Part shown: one piece after another, positions 23,531 through 34,222 of the stretch
How positions within the stretch are numbered: position 1 is the stretch's first letter
Layout: every line of letters begins with the position of its first letter
Assembly: GCA_015956445.1 (NCBI GenBank)
Contig: WIUZ02000006.1
Coordinates: 1,178,001-1,242,000 of the forward strand
Origin: Thelephora terrestris
Taxonomy: Eukaryota > Basidiomycota > Agaricomycetes > Thelephorales > Thelephoraceae
DNA: 64,000 nucleotides
Direction of reading: 5' to 3'
Position numbers and translations under genes: made by a program
The notes under the pieces: model-generated
The model's database searches: none
The model's input: the letters and a program-made list of their open reading frames with translations, nothing else
What the model was told of the DNA's origin: nothing

Positions 23531-24357
23531 AGGCCGGGTTTGAGCTTGGCAAGCTGTGCCAAGTGGTCCTCAAGAGTCTCTGGACCGCCGTTCTGGATTG
23601 ATGGGATTAAGGTTAATCAGAATCCAAGCAGAATTTATGCAAGGAAGGAACAGAACAACGAGTGCAATCAGGGCAGCAAAACAGATGTTAAAATCAGAAC
23701 GATGCCTTGGAGGTGGAGAGAGGGACAATCACAACGACGGGAGCAAAGATGAACGCCACAAGGTGCAAGTGCGATGGCCTCCGTGGCAAAAAGGGTGAGA
23801 GAGTAAAGTCTCACCAAACGCAAATGCCGCCTCTGGTCTGCGGCCTCGAGGCAGCGCGGATCCCTGCGCTGATCCCTGTCCGACGGCATCCAATCCCAGA
23901 TGAGTCGCGAGGCCGTCGTGAGCTGGTCAAAGACCCTCTCGAAATCCCCCGTAAAAGGTTTACCGGTGATTAGTGAATTTGCGAGTTCTATGTCCCGCAG
24001 GTGATGTCTGGTGCTCTTTTTTAGATGTCGGGGGTCATCGCGAGACTTGTTGGCGAGCTCGGTGGTGGTGGCAAGACGAGTCTTCCTCTCAGCACGGGCA
24101 TCCCAGACCTGCCGCCTCTCTCTATCGGGATGAGGGTCTCTTCCAACCTTATTCGGGCTAGGTTGGCCGGACGCGGTGGAATCTTTGGAGCCAGACCGAA
24201 CGGTCTTGGCTGGGCCTGGGTGACGATGATTGTTGGCGGGATATGGCTGGTGCTGGTCTTGTGGTGATGGTGGCTGATGATAAGGTCGAGAAGCGAGCTG
24301 GGGGTGGTAACTGGAAGGATAAGCGTTTGGGGAATGGCTGGTGCTTGATGGACGCAT
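23449..24357 (-). CDS. Unrecognised protein, His/Pro/Gln-rich N-terminus
   Basis: Exons (minus strand) 24357-23815 and 23592-23449 encode 228 aa if a 222-nt intron (23593-23814, GT-AG, phase 0) is removed. The N-terminus is low complexity with repeated Ser, Tyr, His, Pro and Gln. A more ordered part follows: RDIELANSLITGKPFTGDFE, RVFDQLTTASRLIWDWMPSD. Exon 2 reads NGGPETLEDHLAQLAKLKPG then LAEHCDKR. I do not recognise the family. The 3' end is uncertain because 23236-23530 resembles internal sequence of the U transposon, so the present stop may lie in inserted DNA. Confidence 0.5.
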
Positions 24358-26191
24358 TGATCACGGTGACAGTCTAGAGTCTACTTTGTTGCGACGCCCA
24401 AGATGAAGGCTGATGAAGGGATGACTAGGGATGAAGCTTGAAGTGGGATACTATCGATCAGATGGAATCAAGTAGCGTGGGAGCCACGTGCCCACCCATT
24501 CCCAACACACCTCCAACTTGAAAGTGGCTTGGGGGAATACAACCCACGACAGGCACGGCACGACGAGAACATGACTCCCGCGCAGTCTAGGATGGCACAA
24601 AATTTTGCCACGGTGAGTGCTCGACCCTTCGGGCTGGCAGGTGCATTCTGACAACGCGGCGCCAATCGCGGCCTGAAATCGCTGGATATTCTCGCCTAAA
24701 ATTCCACCTCTCCGCATACAGCGCGATGCACCTTATTTGTGAAACGAGTCGGATAGCCATCTACAGATCTCAGCCTTTGCGCATAATTCGTACCGCGCGT
24801 CATCTCTGCGGTTGGGCGATTCTATCGCAACTGACTGGCACGGAGGTGCGCGTTGCAACATCGAGTTATCAATCCCGCTTTGTTTCAATACATCATGCAC
24901 ATCCCTCTAGCCTTGTGCGGTTTGGATAGTGCCACCCGGGATACCTTTGACATTCTTCGCCGTACCACTGGAGCGGGACGCCGGGATTACAATATACTCG
25001 CAACAGCCAATGGCATTAACGCACCTCGTAGCCATGTTATATTCTCAGCACGCAGGCGGTACGGGACAGCAACCCAATCGAGACCGGCCCTCGCTGGTGT
25101 TGCAGGCGTCCGAAAAAGCCACAGGGACGTTCCACTCCCACCTTCATCTCAGTTCACATTCGGAAGACCCCCGCTTCTGAGATTCCATACCAGCAACCCC
25201 GTGTTGATGATCCCCTGAACCCGCTTCCCAATAACTGGCACTACGTCCACCAGTTTTCATATCCCAGACCTGTGGCTCACACGCTCCGATACCGTGCACC
25301 GTTTGTGACCCCGTCGCCGTGAGGTATATGAGACACTTTTCCTCATCTCATCCCCCTTTCTTTCAGACCGTTGTTTTGTTTGCAGTATGTGCTCGACAAA
25401 TGCGTACTCCTGACTTACCATCGTCGGAACGTACGTGTATCTGGGCGGTCGCCTCTCTTGGAAAACACCCTATTCAATCCACCGAATGTTCCACACACAC
25501 CTACTACAAGAAGATGCGAGAGTCAAAATCAGCGTACGGAATCGAAGCTTAACAAGATCGTGCCTCGCCGGCAAATCAGCCCCAAGCCCTCCTGGTTCCC
25601 ATACCTGCGATCATTATCGGGTAAATCCGAGGCGAACTCGGTCCCGCCAAGTCGTTTACCCGGAATTTTCGATGACCGAACTGGGCGGTCACGAGTACCG
25701 GACTCCGCGATGTGTGCGTATTAGTTTCCAGACACAGTTAGCGGAAATGAGGTCCCCCCGCATTCCATCCGAGCATCGGATCTCGTTCTGAGCGGTCTCT
25801 CCTGCATAATTGGCCTCTCGAAGGGACAGCGTGCCCGGTTCAGCCCTGGTGACCTTACTGCCTAGCATGCAGCTTGGCCCATTGGGATGTGGGAAGCCGC
25901 GTGCCATCGGAACAGCGGCGCAGCACCGCCAGAGGGAAGCAGATGTCCCTCGGAGACCCCGCTTTGGCAAATCCACATGAAATCAATAGGAGGGAAAGGC
26001 GGTTGTGGCGAATAGACCGGTCTGGCTCTAGAGAATCACAGGTACTTTATATCTACCTGTGTGGGCGATGGAGGAGCGAACCACTCTATCAGACGAAGGA
26101 CACAAACATTCTTTACGAGCTTTACAACTTACAGAAGCAGTCAACGGACACAAAATTGTAGTACAGGATACGAGTCCGAAATACAACAGGT
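24358..26191. other. Long region without a supportable gene
   Basis: About 1.8 kb. Frames up to 121 codons occur on both strands but show no conserved motif or coding-like composition, and no pair joins through good splice sites into a longer protein. No tandem or inverted repeat stood out. It may contain long untranslated regions, a decayed gene or a non-coding RNA. Confidence 0.5.
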
Positions 26192-26706
26192 TTACTGGAA
26201 AAGCGAAGCGGCGCCTTTCATGGCGAATCTCTCTATCACTTGGTTGCCACCCTGCTGTCCGGTCCTAGCGATCGCAATATTAGCCGGCGAGTGATTATCA
26301 CGGTAAACGAAACCTTACTCAGCAAGGAAACAGACGGTCTCGCCATCGGAGAGAACAGCGACGGTCGAAGAATCCTATGATTGAGATGTCGGCAAATCAG
26401 ACCATCTGATGACGATTGAAACGGAAGACGACGCACGGGTGGCGTAGAGGAGTCGTCCTCGAATTTGACCTTCTCAGGGTTCCAGTGCTTCTGCAGATTC
26501 AACAACTTCTGCTTGAGCTCATCTCTGGACACCTTGTGCCCATCGACGGTCGACTTCACGTCGGTCGCGAATATGTTGTTGAAGTAGGTGCTGAACAAGT
26601 CGATTGGGCCAGGACCCAGGTGAATGTTGGGTGGAGGGTTCGGGAAAGAGATGTGGGGAGCAGCGAGGAGTTTCGCTAATTCTGTGGGCAACCACTCTGC
26701 GGTCAT
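26192..26706 (-). CDS. Small NTF2-like fungal protein
   Basis: Exons (minus strand) 26706-26437, 26374-26319 and 26264-26192 encode 132 aa. The reading MTAEWLPTELAKLLAAPHIS, NIHLGPGPIDLFSTYFNNIF, KSTVDGHKVSRDELKQKLLN, LQKHWNPEKV, then STVAVLSDGETVCFLAE and TGQQGGNQVIERFAMKGAAS resembles a small conserved basidiomycete family with an NTF2-like cone fold; no function is known to me. Introns are 62 and 54 nt, GT-AG, and the joins leave a continuous beta-strand pattern. The divergent start of F-box copy 2 lies about 580 bp away. Confidence 0.75.
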
Positions 26707-27283
26707 GGTCGTTGGTTTCTGAGGAAGGTTCTTGTCGATTGCCACCTCCGCAGTGGCTGGTTTATATATGATTTTGAATGTTGAACAAGAACATCCGACG
26801 GCATCGTTGCTTACCAAATCTGAGGTTCGTGCACATGTTTTGTGCGACCGTCTCGGGGAGTACTGCGCCATTTAGGATGGTAAGTTGATCATCAGACAAG
26901 GTACTTACTCGCCAGCGTGACTTCATCAAACGTTTCTCCACATATGTGTGGCATGTGCAAGGGCCGCAGCCGAAGGCCGTGCCAGCATGTCCCCTGTACA
27001 ACGCAGGGAAATGCAAAAATAGATTTGAGGCAACAAGAGGAGGGCGAGGGCCGCGGAAGAGAGCTGTAGTGTCGGACATCCCAAGAGGCCAGATCAACAC
27101 ATCTCCACGAAACGAGCAAGACAAGGAGAAAGGCTGGGATGAACAAGGCACGTCAACCGAGGTTCTTCCCGACCCCCCGTCAGCATTCTATGGGCGCTTG
27201 AGTGACAGAGCTCAGAGTCGCCATTGGCATCAGCCAGCATCAGCCCCACCGGCGGCCACGTGTGTGGACCACTCATGACCACG
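26707..27283. other. Intergenic region, divergent promoters
   Basis: About 580 bp between the NTF2-like gene and F-box copy 2. Two overlapping frames on the minus strand lack recognisable features. Similarity to the copy-1 5' flank stops near the start codon, so the duplicated block begins at about 27284. Confidence 0.45.
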
Positions 27284-28473
27284 ATGTCGAATGCACGACT
27301 ACCACAAGAGATCCTCGACTACATCGTCGACTTCCTACACAACGAACCTTGGTGGCTCAAAAGGTGCTGCCTTGTCGCCAAATCGTGGGTTCCTCGCACG
27401 AGGAAACACATTTTCAACAAGATCGACATCGCGTCCCTCGATGACCTTGAGGCGTGGTGGAAAGTTTTCCCGGATCCAAACAGTTCGCCTGGACATTACG
27501 CCCGCACTCTGTTCTTCCTCTCTGTGCGCTCTATCTTCTCCGGGGTTGCAGGAGGGTGCAGTTTGGTCCGCCCATTTTCTAACGTCGTGCGATTGGTGAT
27601 CTCGTGCGGTAAGGACATCTCGCACGTTCGCTTCCTTCCATAAATTCTCACTGGTTTCTCAAATTCACGTAGCTGGCGAATTCCCGACCTTTACATCCTC
27701 CCGATTCCTCGAACTCATCTGTTCCCTGCCCCTTCTTGAGGACGTGGAGCTCGAAGCTGACGGGATAAGAGAAGACGGCGACGACGGTCCCGTATTCCAG
27801 CCTCGAGCCTCGCCCCCGTTGACCGGATGCCTTGCACTCAATCTGGCTGATGGGATAGAGCCCGTCACTCGCGGATTGTTGGCCTTACCTGACGGCATCC
27901 ACTTTCGCCAATTCTTGTGCACCTGGCGTTACGAGGAAGAGCATCAGTGGGTAACGGCTCTGGTGGAGAGGTGTTCTCATACCCTTGAATCCGTTCAAAT
28001 CGATCGCAAAGGTCCGTTTCTTCCGCTTCCGTGAGGGCGCCAACGCCTGACTTGCATTTGCGGTAGAACATTCCTCAGCAGCTTCAATCGACTTGTCTAG
28101 CGCGACGAAGCTCAGGGAGGTGACGTTCTGGTTTGACTACGAAGCCGGCTGGATCACAAACGCGCTCAAAACCATCTTGCCTGAACACAGAGATCTACAA
28201 GAGATTTTGATATGCGTCTATCCGTCTCGTGACTCTTCTGCCGATGACCCCGTAGATTCAAAGAAGGTTGTCGGAGAAGAGGTTTATGAGCGGTGGATGG
28301 ACCTCGACGACCTTCTCGTCCAGCTCTGGGAATCGCATGCGGTTCGCACCAAACTCCTAGTGGAAAGGAAGGCAGGAAAGGTGTACAGAATCGTAACAGG
28401 CCTGTTGCCAGAGATGATGGAGAGGGGGATAATCCAACCAGAGACTTACGCCGAGCATAATAACATCTTCTAG
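27284..28473 (+). CDS. F-box protein, copy 2 of a local duplicate pair
   Basis: Exons 27284-27608, 27673-28011 and 28067-28473 encode 356 aa. It is a close relative of the gene at 6304-7532 with the same intron positions and exon 1 and 2 lengths. The F-box reads LPQEILDYIVDFLHNEPWWL, then CLVAKSWVPRTRKHIF. Later blocks are LPLLEDVELEADGI, CSHTLESVQIDRK and ATKLREVTFWFD. Against copy 1 about 70 bp are missing near the end, so the reading passes into what is 3' flank in copy 1 and ends AEHNNIF. Both copies remain open, so both may be functional SCF adaptors. Confidence 0.73.
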
Positions 28474-28965
28474 TGCTGCGACCATGGAACGACAGATAAA
28501 AATATGATCATCACCACCGACGAAGCTGCATGGCTCACGACCGGCCCAGGGTAACCGTATACATATCGAACTTATGCAGCCCCCCCCCTGCATTTTCTTG
28601 CTGTCGTTCCCCCCCTCAAATTCCGCTGTCGTCCCGCGATTCAGGGCACCATATTTACAACAAACCGCGAGGGGCTGTGAGTATCCGCCGGTAACGCAGG
28701 TTTCAATCGAACAGACAACGAGACGTCCGACCTCCCTCGCGGTCGTGGGGATTACTGCTCGCTATTCAGGTTAAAATTATCATCAACTTCATCAGGCTCG
28801 TTGTACAATATTATAGTCCCCCGAAGCCCCTCGAAGCAAGCGTTCATCTTTGCTGCCAGTGTCAGATCTATGGCCCAACTCGTGGTGCTATCGTCTTCCA
28901 TTCAAAATGCACACATTATAAGTTGTAATAAGTAGGGGAGCGAACAAGGCTCAGTGAACGACCGC
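27284..28965 (+). repeat. Segmental duplication block A, right copy
   Basis: Direct-orientation partner of 6304-8070, containing F-box copy 2 and its 3' flank. Shared landmarks are the C-homopolymer with TGCATTTTCTTGCT near 28580 and GATTACTGCTCGCTATTCAG near 28750. Confidence 0.8.
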
Positions 28966-30492
28966 GTGAATCACCTGAGGTCTAAACAAATTGCCGTGCC
29001 AGCAAGCGGGATGTTTGTCTCGTGGACTCCAGCCCAAGTTCAGAATAAGAGCACCTAACGTGAACACCGTACTTGGCCCAGGCTACGATATCGATACTAG
29101 TAGGGCCGTCAGCAGATTTGCGGATGCATGTGCTTCGATCTCGCGGCAAGGGGGAAGCTGGCCCCTGAGGAGAAACCCATATATAGGTTGAGACATGCGG
29201 CCAGGAGGGGGATTAGTTCTCTGCGAGGCCCAACCAGGCGATCATGGGAAGGGACGAGCAAGATATGGCTCCGGCCCGGACCCGAACGGACCACCCGATC
29301 GAAGCCATACCTCGGACTCTTCCGTGTATCGCGAATCAACTTTCCCGTCCTCTTTTTTCGAAACCGATTGCCTCCGGACTGTTGCACAACGCTACATTTT
29401 CTCAATCTAGTGCGAAGGGGTCCAGCGAACTTTGACTCGGTGACGAGTTTGTTTGGGATAGTGCCTCAGACGGCAGAAATCCAGGTTCTTCACCGAATCT
29501 CAGCGATCGAGTCGAGCGAGCAGCTGCTGCCACTGTGCTCACCCCCGCTTTCCAGCCAGTGGTAGGGTTCTTTCGCCACACAAAATTGTTTGCATTGTGA
29601 TTAGGGCGACCCCAAAGGACAAACGCACTTTCTAGCTCTCTGCCTGAACCCCTGGATGGCGAGGAACTATGGGCTTTGCGAAGGACTTGCCCTGGCTGAC
29701 CCGGGTGACAGTCTCTCGACCCTCGTTTCCTGTTTCTTTTAGTGGAAGGCCTTGGGGTATGCCACGAAGCAAGTCATGGGTGTGATTTCGCCAGGGTAAG
29801 AAGGGTTTCTATGCGGGGGAACGAGCAACAATTTCGGGCATACTTGGGCGAGCTTGAGGGTACAGGGAATGGCTCAGTAAGTTTTCTCAATACATGACAA
29901 ATTTCCAATGGGTTACCATCTGGCTACAGCAATCAAAACACGGGAAGAGATTTATTTCGTTTGCGTTTCTTCGGAGTGCAGATGACTACCAACCAACCAC
30001 TTCCTCCTCCACAAATTGCGCCCTACGAACAGGACGTAAATCAATCACCCGTCACCCTCGCCAATCCTATGAACATGGGACTACTACGTCTATGTGTTCC
30101 CCCGCTTTTATCGAAGGCATGGCATCCAAGTCCACCTTGCCAGAAACCTCCTACCTCCCAAGAGGCAGCTTCGATCGAATAACCAGCTTCGCTTCGTCTC
30201 CCTGCAGTTCCGACACTTTTGCCACCGGAACAACGACCTTACCCGTCCCAATCTCCCTTCCTAGATAACCCGATTCCAGGCGACCAGGCAGACTTGAGTC
30301 ACAGACGGTGCTTGACTGACGGAGCAAAGCTCGCCCTCCATGGCGGAACGGCACACCTTTCTCTTGCGAGCGACGACGAACGCTATTGATCGGCCGCTTC
30401 GCGCCACCCAGACCTTCGAACTTTCCCTATCGTGCCACCATCCAACCAGGCAGAAGCCATCAAGATTACCCGTCTCGTTCTTCGTCGCCCAT
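28474..30492. other. Spacer with duplicated flank and coding-like remnant
   Basis: The first 490 bp belong to block A. The stretch near 29240-29340 resembles 8070-8120. On the minus strand at about 30140-30310 a coding-like piece reads LPGRLESGYLGREIGTGKVV then VPVAKVSELQGDEAKLVIR; an in-frame stop follows and the same frame continues KVDLDAMPSIKAGEHIDVVV. This may be a decayed gene of unknown family. Nothing else is supportable. Confidence 0.4.
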
Positions 30493-30826
30493 CGGCTAGG
30501 CTCACGGGAAGATCCATAGCTCAACCGCTCACTGCCGTGTAGTTCTTGAAGCAATTCGATGGGGGAGGAGGAGCTCCAAAGCCGGCTTGGTCTCCCGAGC
30601 CATGGCTGGGGATATCAAGTCGTTTGATTTGTCTGGAGGCTCGGCTTGAGAAAACAATTGAGACGTTATCAACAGGGCTAGGCTGACCGCCATGAAACTC
30701 ATGGTCCAAGCCAAACCTGGCGGGGACGATGGAGGAATGGGCGGTCTCATGTCGTTGGTGAGTTCTTCGTAAGGACCGATGGGTTAGTGCGTAAACAACT
30801 TCTTGCAGGTCAATAAATTCATGTAG
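30493..30826 (+). pseudogene. Decayed 3' half of the beta-flanking-type gene
   Basis: The part matching exon 3 is reduced to GCTCACGGGAAGATCCAT and is joined to an intron remnant. Exon 4 (about 30543-30757) is shortened, with several small indels, and its frame is lost. The splice donor GTGAGT after TCGTTG and the last exon (30809-30826, VNKFM) are intact. Exons 1 and 2 with the 30-residue repeats are absent. Orientation is opposite to the intact gene. It lies about 0.35 kb from HD2. Confidence 0.8.
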
Positions 30827-31142
30827 TCAAGGTCGACAAGATCATAGGGCATAAGTAAATACAATGTACAGTAAGCTAAAATTGATACATGCTGCTTCTA
30901 GGCGCAGGATGCGGCCGGAGCTGGCTGGGTATGCATAGGGAGCGAATGACCTCCCCAGATATAATCACCATCACTGATTACGGGGATCAACGGAGGGAGT
31001 GCTCGACAGCCGTCATAGTGTCGCTCTGGAGCGCCCACTTCCATAAGTGATACGAGCGTGTTAACACCTGGACATGTCTCCGGGTGTGGGCAGTGCAGTA
31101 TGCTCCGGATTTCAGTGTAATCACCGCCCGGGGCGTAGAAGC
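30500..31142 (-). repeat. Segmental duplication block B, inverted right copy
   Basis: Inverted and diverged copy of 8868-9500. It ends about 40 bp before the HD2 stop codon, so the breakpoint lies at the edge of the mating-type gene pair. Confidence 0.75.
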
Positions 31143-31181
31143 TGCCTCATGGAGGGAGAGTCAACGGCAACTGACAGTCAC

Positions 31182-32444
31182 TTAACCGCAAAGGTCAGTC
31201 CCAAAGTTGATATCCTGCCACCCAGACTCAGGGTAGGGTGTAAGAAATTGCTCCAGAGACAGTGCTTCAGGGAATGGGTCTTTGCGGGCAAGAGTAGGAG
31301 GGATGGGTATGGAAGGGAAATCTGGTGGCGTCGATGGCGAACTCGCTTCAGAGCCATGGTCAGACACGAGTGAGGGAGTACGACTGGCACGTGAAAAATA
31401 GGATGATTCTTGAGATTCTAGGGAGGCAGATGGATGGATTGGCGGTCGGCGGTAGGGTATGGAGCAGGCCTTCCGTCTGTTGGAGCGGGGAATTTCGATA
31501 TTTTGGGTGGGAGGTATAATGAGAGACGGGGGGGACGGTGCAGATTTCGTGGGAGATCTCTCGGAGACAGCAGAGGATGTATCGAGCATCGGCGAGACGA
31601 GGCGGGGGCGCGAAGGGGAGAGCTGGAATTTTGGTTTGGTTTTTGAAGTGGCGTGCGCGTGGGATCTCGATTTGAGTGTTTTAGAGGGCTTTGGTGAACC
31701 CTTCTGGGAAGAAGGTGGTCCAAGTGACAGCCGCGAGAGCGCATCGATGCATGCATCAAGATCATTGGAGGATGCAGCTCTCCGTTCGTAGCCGAACATT
31801 CTCTCTGACAGGGGTATATGCGTTACAAACGAAATCGACTCCGGTCGAACCGGTGGAGGGTAGGCGCAAGGGAAAGCGTGCGGCGAGCTGCTAACGCCGA
31901 ATGGAACATTGGTCTGGGAAGGAATCTGAGGTGTAGAGCATAGCGTGTCGGGATGGACTTACGAGGCCGTGCGCGCTTTCGCTCAGTTTGAAGGTATCCT
32001 CGCGACTTTGCTTGGGTGGGGGGATGGTGTTACACTTCACCTACGTGGGGAGGTTCACATGAATGAAAAAAATTAGGGCAGATGGCTTTTCACCTTTGAC
32101 TGGAAAACGGTTTTCTTGTTTCTCCTCAAGAGGGATGCCTCTGCTTTGCCTATAGTTTCTTCCCTCAATTTCGCTACGGCCTGGGTGCAAAGCGTGATGA
32201 CCGCAGTCAAAAGCTTGGACCTAAGCTCCTTGCTGCTGTAACCACGGTCATCGCTAGCGGCAATAATTGCGCTGCATGCGTGGTTGTATTCCTTCTCCCA
32301 TGCTGCCATCAAGGTGAGAGCAGCGGAGTGGTAGAGGTTGGACGCTGTCGATGCAGTTCTGTTGTCCACCCCCAGCGCAAGAAGTGTTGGTGTAAGTGGT
32401 GCTGGGAGTGGAAACGCGTTGTTCGGGAGGAATGAGGTAGTCAT
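31182..32444 (-). CDS. HD2: HD2-type mating-type protein with degenerate homeodomain
   Basis: Exons (minus strand) 32444-32094, 32040-31963 and 31913-31182 encode 386 aa; introns are 53 and 49 nt. In mushrooms the HD2 and HD1 proteins of different mates dimerise and switch on dikaryon development. The N-terminal helical part (LTPTLLALGVDNRTASTASN, LYHSAALTLMAAWEKEYNHA, KAEASLLRRNKKTVF) has the look of an HD2 specificity domain. The homeodomain should follow, but exon 2 has only CNTIPPPKQSREDTFKLSES, and no Trp codon exists in any minus-strand frame between about 31880 and 32100, so the WFxNxR helix is missing. After it, SSPHAFPCAYPPP and a Ser/Pro-rich tail are typical of HD2 proteins. The HD2 call rests on context and the flanking domains. 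Confidence 0.68.
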
Positions 32445-32661
32445 GGCTTGCGAAAAGATGATGGTGGTTGAGGGAAGGGATGGTCCTCGTAACCCTGGGA
32501 GGGAGGCAAAAATACCGACCCATTGTTCTCCTGATCTAGGTTAAGTTTCCAGATCAGGGTGGACAATGGACAATGTGATCGGGGTTTGAATTTCTGTGGT
32601 GGTGGCGACTTTCCACCGCATGTAGTTTCTCACACCACAACCCCAACTCACTCACTCAACG
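32445..32661. promoter_or_regulatory. Shared promoter of HD2 and HD1
   Basis: 217 bp between divergent start codons, the standard arrangement of agaric HD pairs. It contains the direct repeat GGACAATGGACAATG at about 32561-32575. I found no match to the GATG-N9-ACA element known from Coprinopsis HD targets. Confidence 0.6.
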
Positions 32662-34222
32662 ATGCCATACGAAAATCCGATGCTGAACCAGGATGACTTG
32701 CTCTCCGCTGCGGTCTGCGACGAGGGTAACCAGGAGACCCTCTCAGAAGTTATTCTATCCAGGCTCAACATAGTTTCTCAATATCTTGCCAACGTGGATG
32801 CGGCGGCCGCAGCCCTCACCTCGTCAACCATGTCCGAGTTTGAGGATATCTTCTCCTCCCTGAGCTTGGAATCATTTGCCACGCCGACCCAGCCTGTGGC
32901 CGTCGTTTCTCCTACACAATGGCTACTCGACAATCTCCACAACCCATACCCGCCCGTTGCCGTTAAACACACGATGGAGGAATCACCAGAATTAGGAAAC
33001 CGCACGGTGAACGAGTGGTTCGCGAGGGCGCGTCAGAGAATCGGGTGGACTCGCCTTCTCCGCGATCGATTTGGTGGTTGTCGCTCTGCTGCGACGGATG
33101 CAGCCTTCCGCGCTTTTGTTCGCGATGACCCCCGTTCCCCTCTTGATGCAGAACTTTGCGCTGCCTTCATGGCAGTAAAGGCCCACGCCACTCTGGTCTA
33201 TACCCCATCGTCTCCGGGCACTTTGGACACCGCGCCACGTCTGTCGCCTCAACCTCGCAGCCCATCTGCAACCCCTTCGCTGACCCATTCCGCTGACTCC
33301 GAGGATAGCGACGATAGTTCCTCTCAACCGCCACGGAAGCGAAAGCGTTCAAGTTCTGAACGTCCATCGGAACCCAGTCTAGCGTCACCACCCCCGCTTC
33401 GAAAACGTCGTTTGTGAGTAGTGCGTTTCACTTTATAGGACACGGAGTAATTTTTTGCACCATCAAGGGCACCATTCCCCGAACGAACATCAAGCCCATC
33501 CCATTCACACCCCTCAACCAGTCCCACCACCGATAGCTCTCCCCCCTCCCCTCCGCGCTCGCGGAAAAGGCGACTGTCAGAATCGAATTCCGACGAGCCC
33601 GTAGTCAAGAAACCCCGAGGGTCAGACTGGGCTCAAAGAAAGCAAACGGTCTCAGACCCTTTGCCGTTGCCTACCCCATCTTTTGATTGGGGGTCATGGT
33701 GCACTGAGGCTTTTGCCCTCCCCCCATCGGCCACCACGAATCATCCGGTCCCTGATGCTCTCGATTTTGAGCTATTCAACTTTGAGGCCTTCCCCACTTC
33801 GCAACCCACTGGTCAGTCAGATTCTCAGCCCTTCCTCCTGCAACAGTAACTAACCGATCTTCTTAGACGTTGCCAAATCAGTTGCAGATGCGCATCCCAA
33901 GTTTTCTGAACAACCAGATGCATGGCTGGACTCGCTCTTTACATCTCCCAACCAAACTGAAGACCCATTGACTACTTCGTGGGAGAGTTTCTTCAACTTC
34001 GAACTCCCATGCAACTCATCCCCTCTGCCATCATTGACCAATTCACCGTCTCCATCCACCCCTGGCGCTCATTGGACAGTTTCACCTCCAGAACCGTCGT
34101 GCTTCGAATCGTCCGAGCCACCCCTATTTGACTTTTCATCGCCATCGCTGTTCAAGATACCCACTCTATACCCTACAGAAGGCGTCCAAATCGTTGATAG
34201 CGACCCATTAATCACCTTGTAA
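32662..34222 (+). CDS. HD1: HD1-type (TALE) homeodomain mating-type protein
   Basis: Exons 32662-33413, 33468-33811 and 33867-34222 encode 483 aa; introns are 54 and 55 nt. The homeodomain covers about residues 75-130: QWLLDNLHNPYPP, with the NPYP loop typical of TALE homeodomains (94-97), then NRTVNEWFARARQRIGW. The tract after it, RDRFGGCRSAATDAAFRAFV then MAVKAHATLVY, is the conserved post-homeodomain region of basidiomycete HD1 proteins. Two nuclear-localisation-like clusters (PRKRKRS, SRKRRLS) and an acidic, Phe-rich C-terminus (DFELFNFEAF, SWESFFNFELP) suggest transcriptional activation. The position usually held by Asn 51 is Arg (122) in WFARAR. It is divergent from HD2. Confidence 0.85.

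Noticed and set aside
24853-25218. 121-codon plus-strand frame
   Set aside because: No recognisable motif, and other frames in the same stretch are equally long.
32445-32661. Search for a Coprinopsis-type HD target site (GATG-N9-ACA) in the HD1/HD2 promoter
   Set aside because: No match on either strand by eye.
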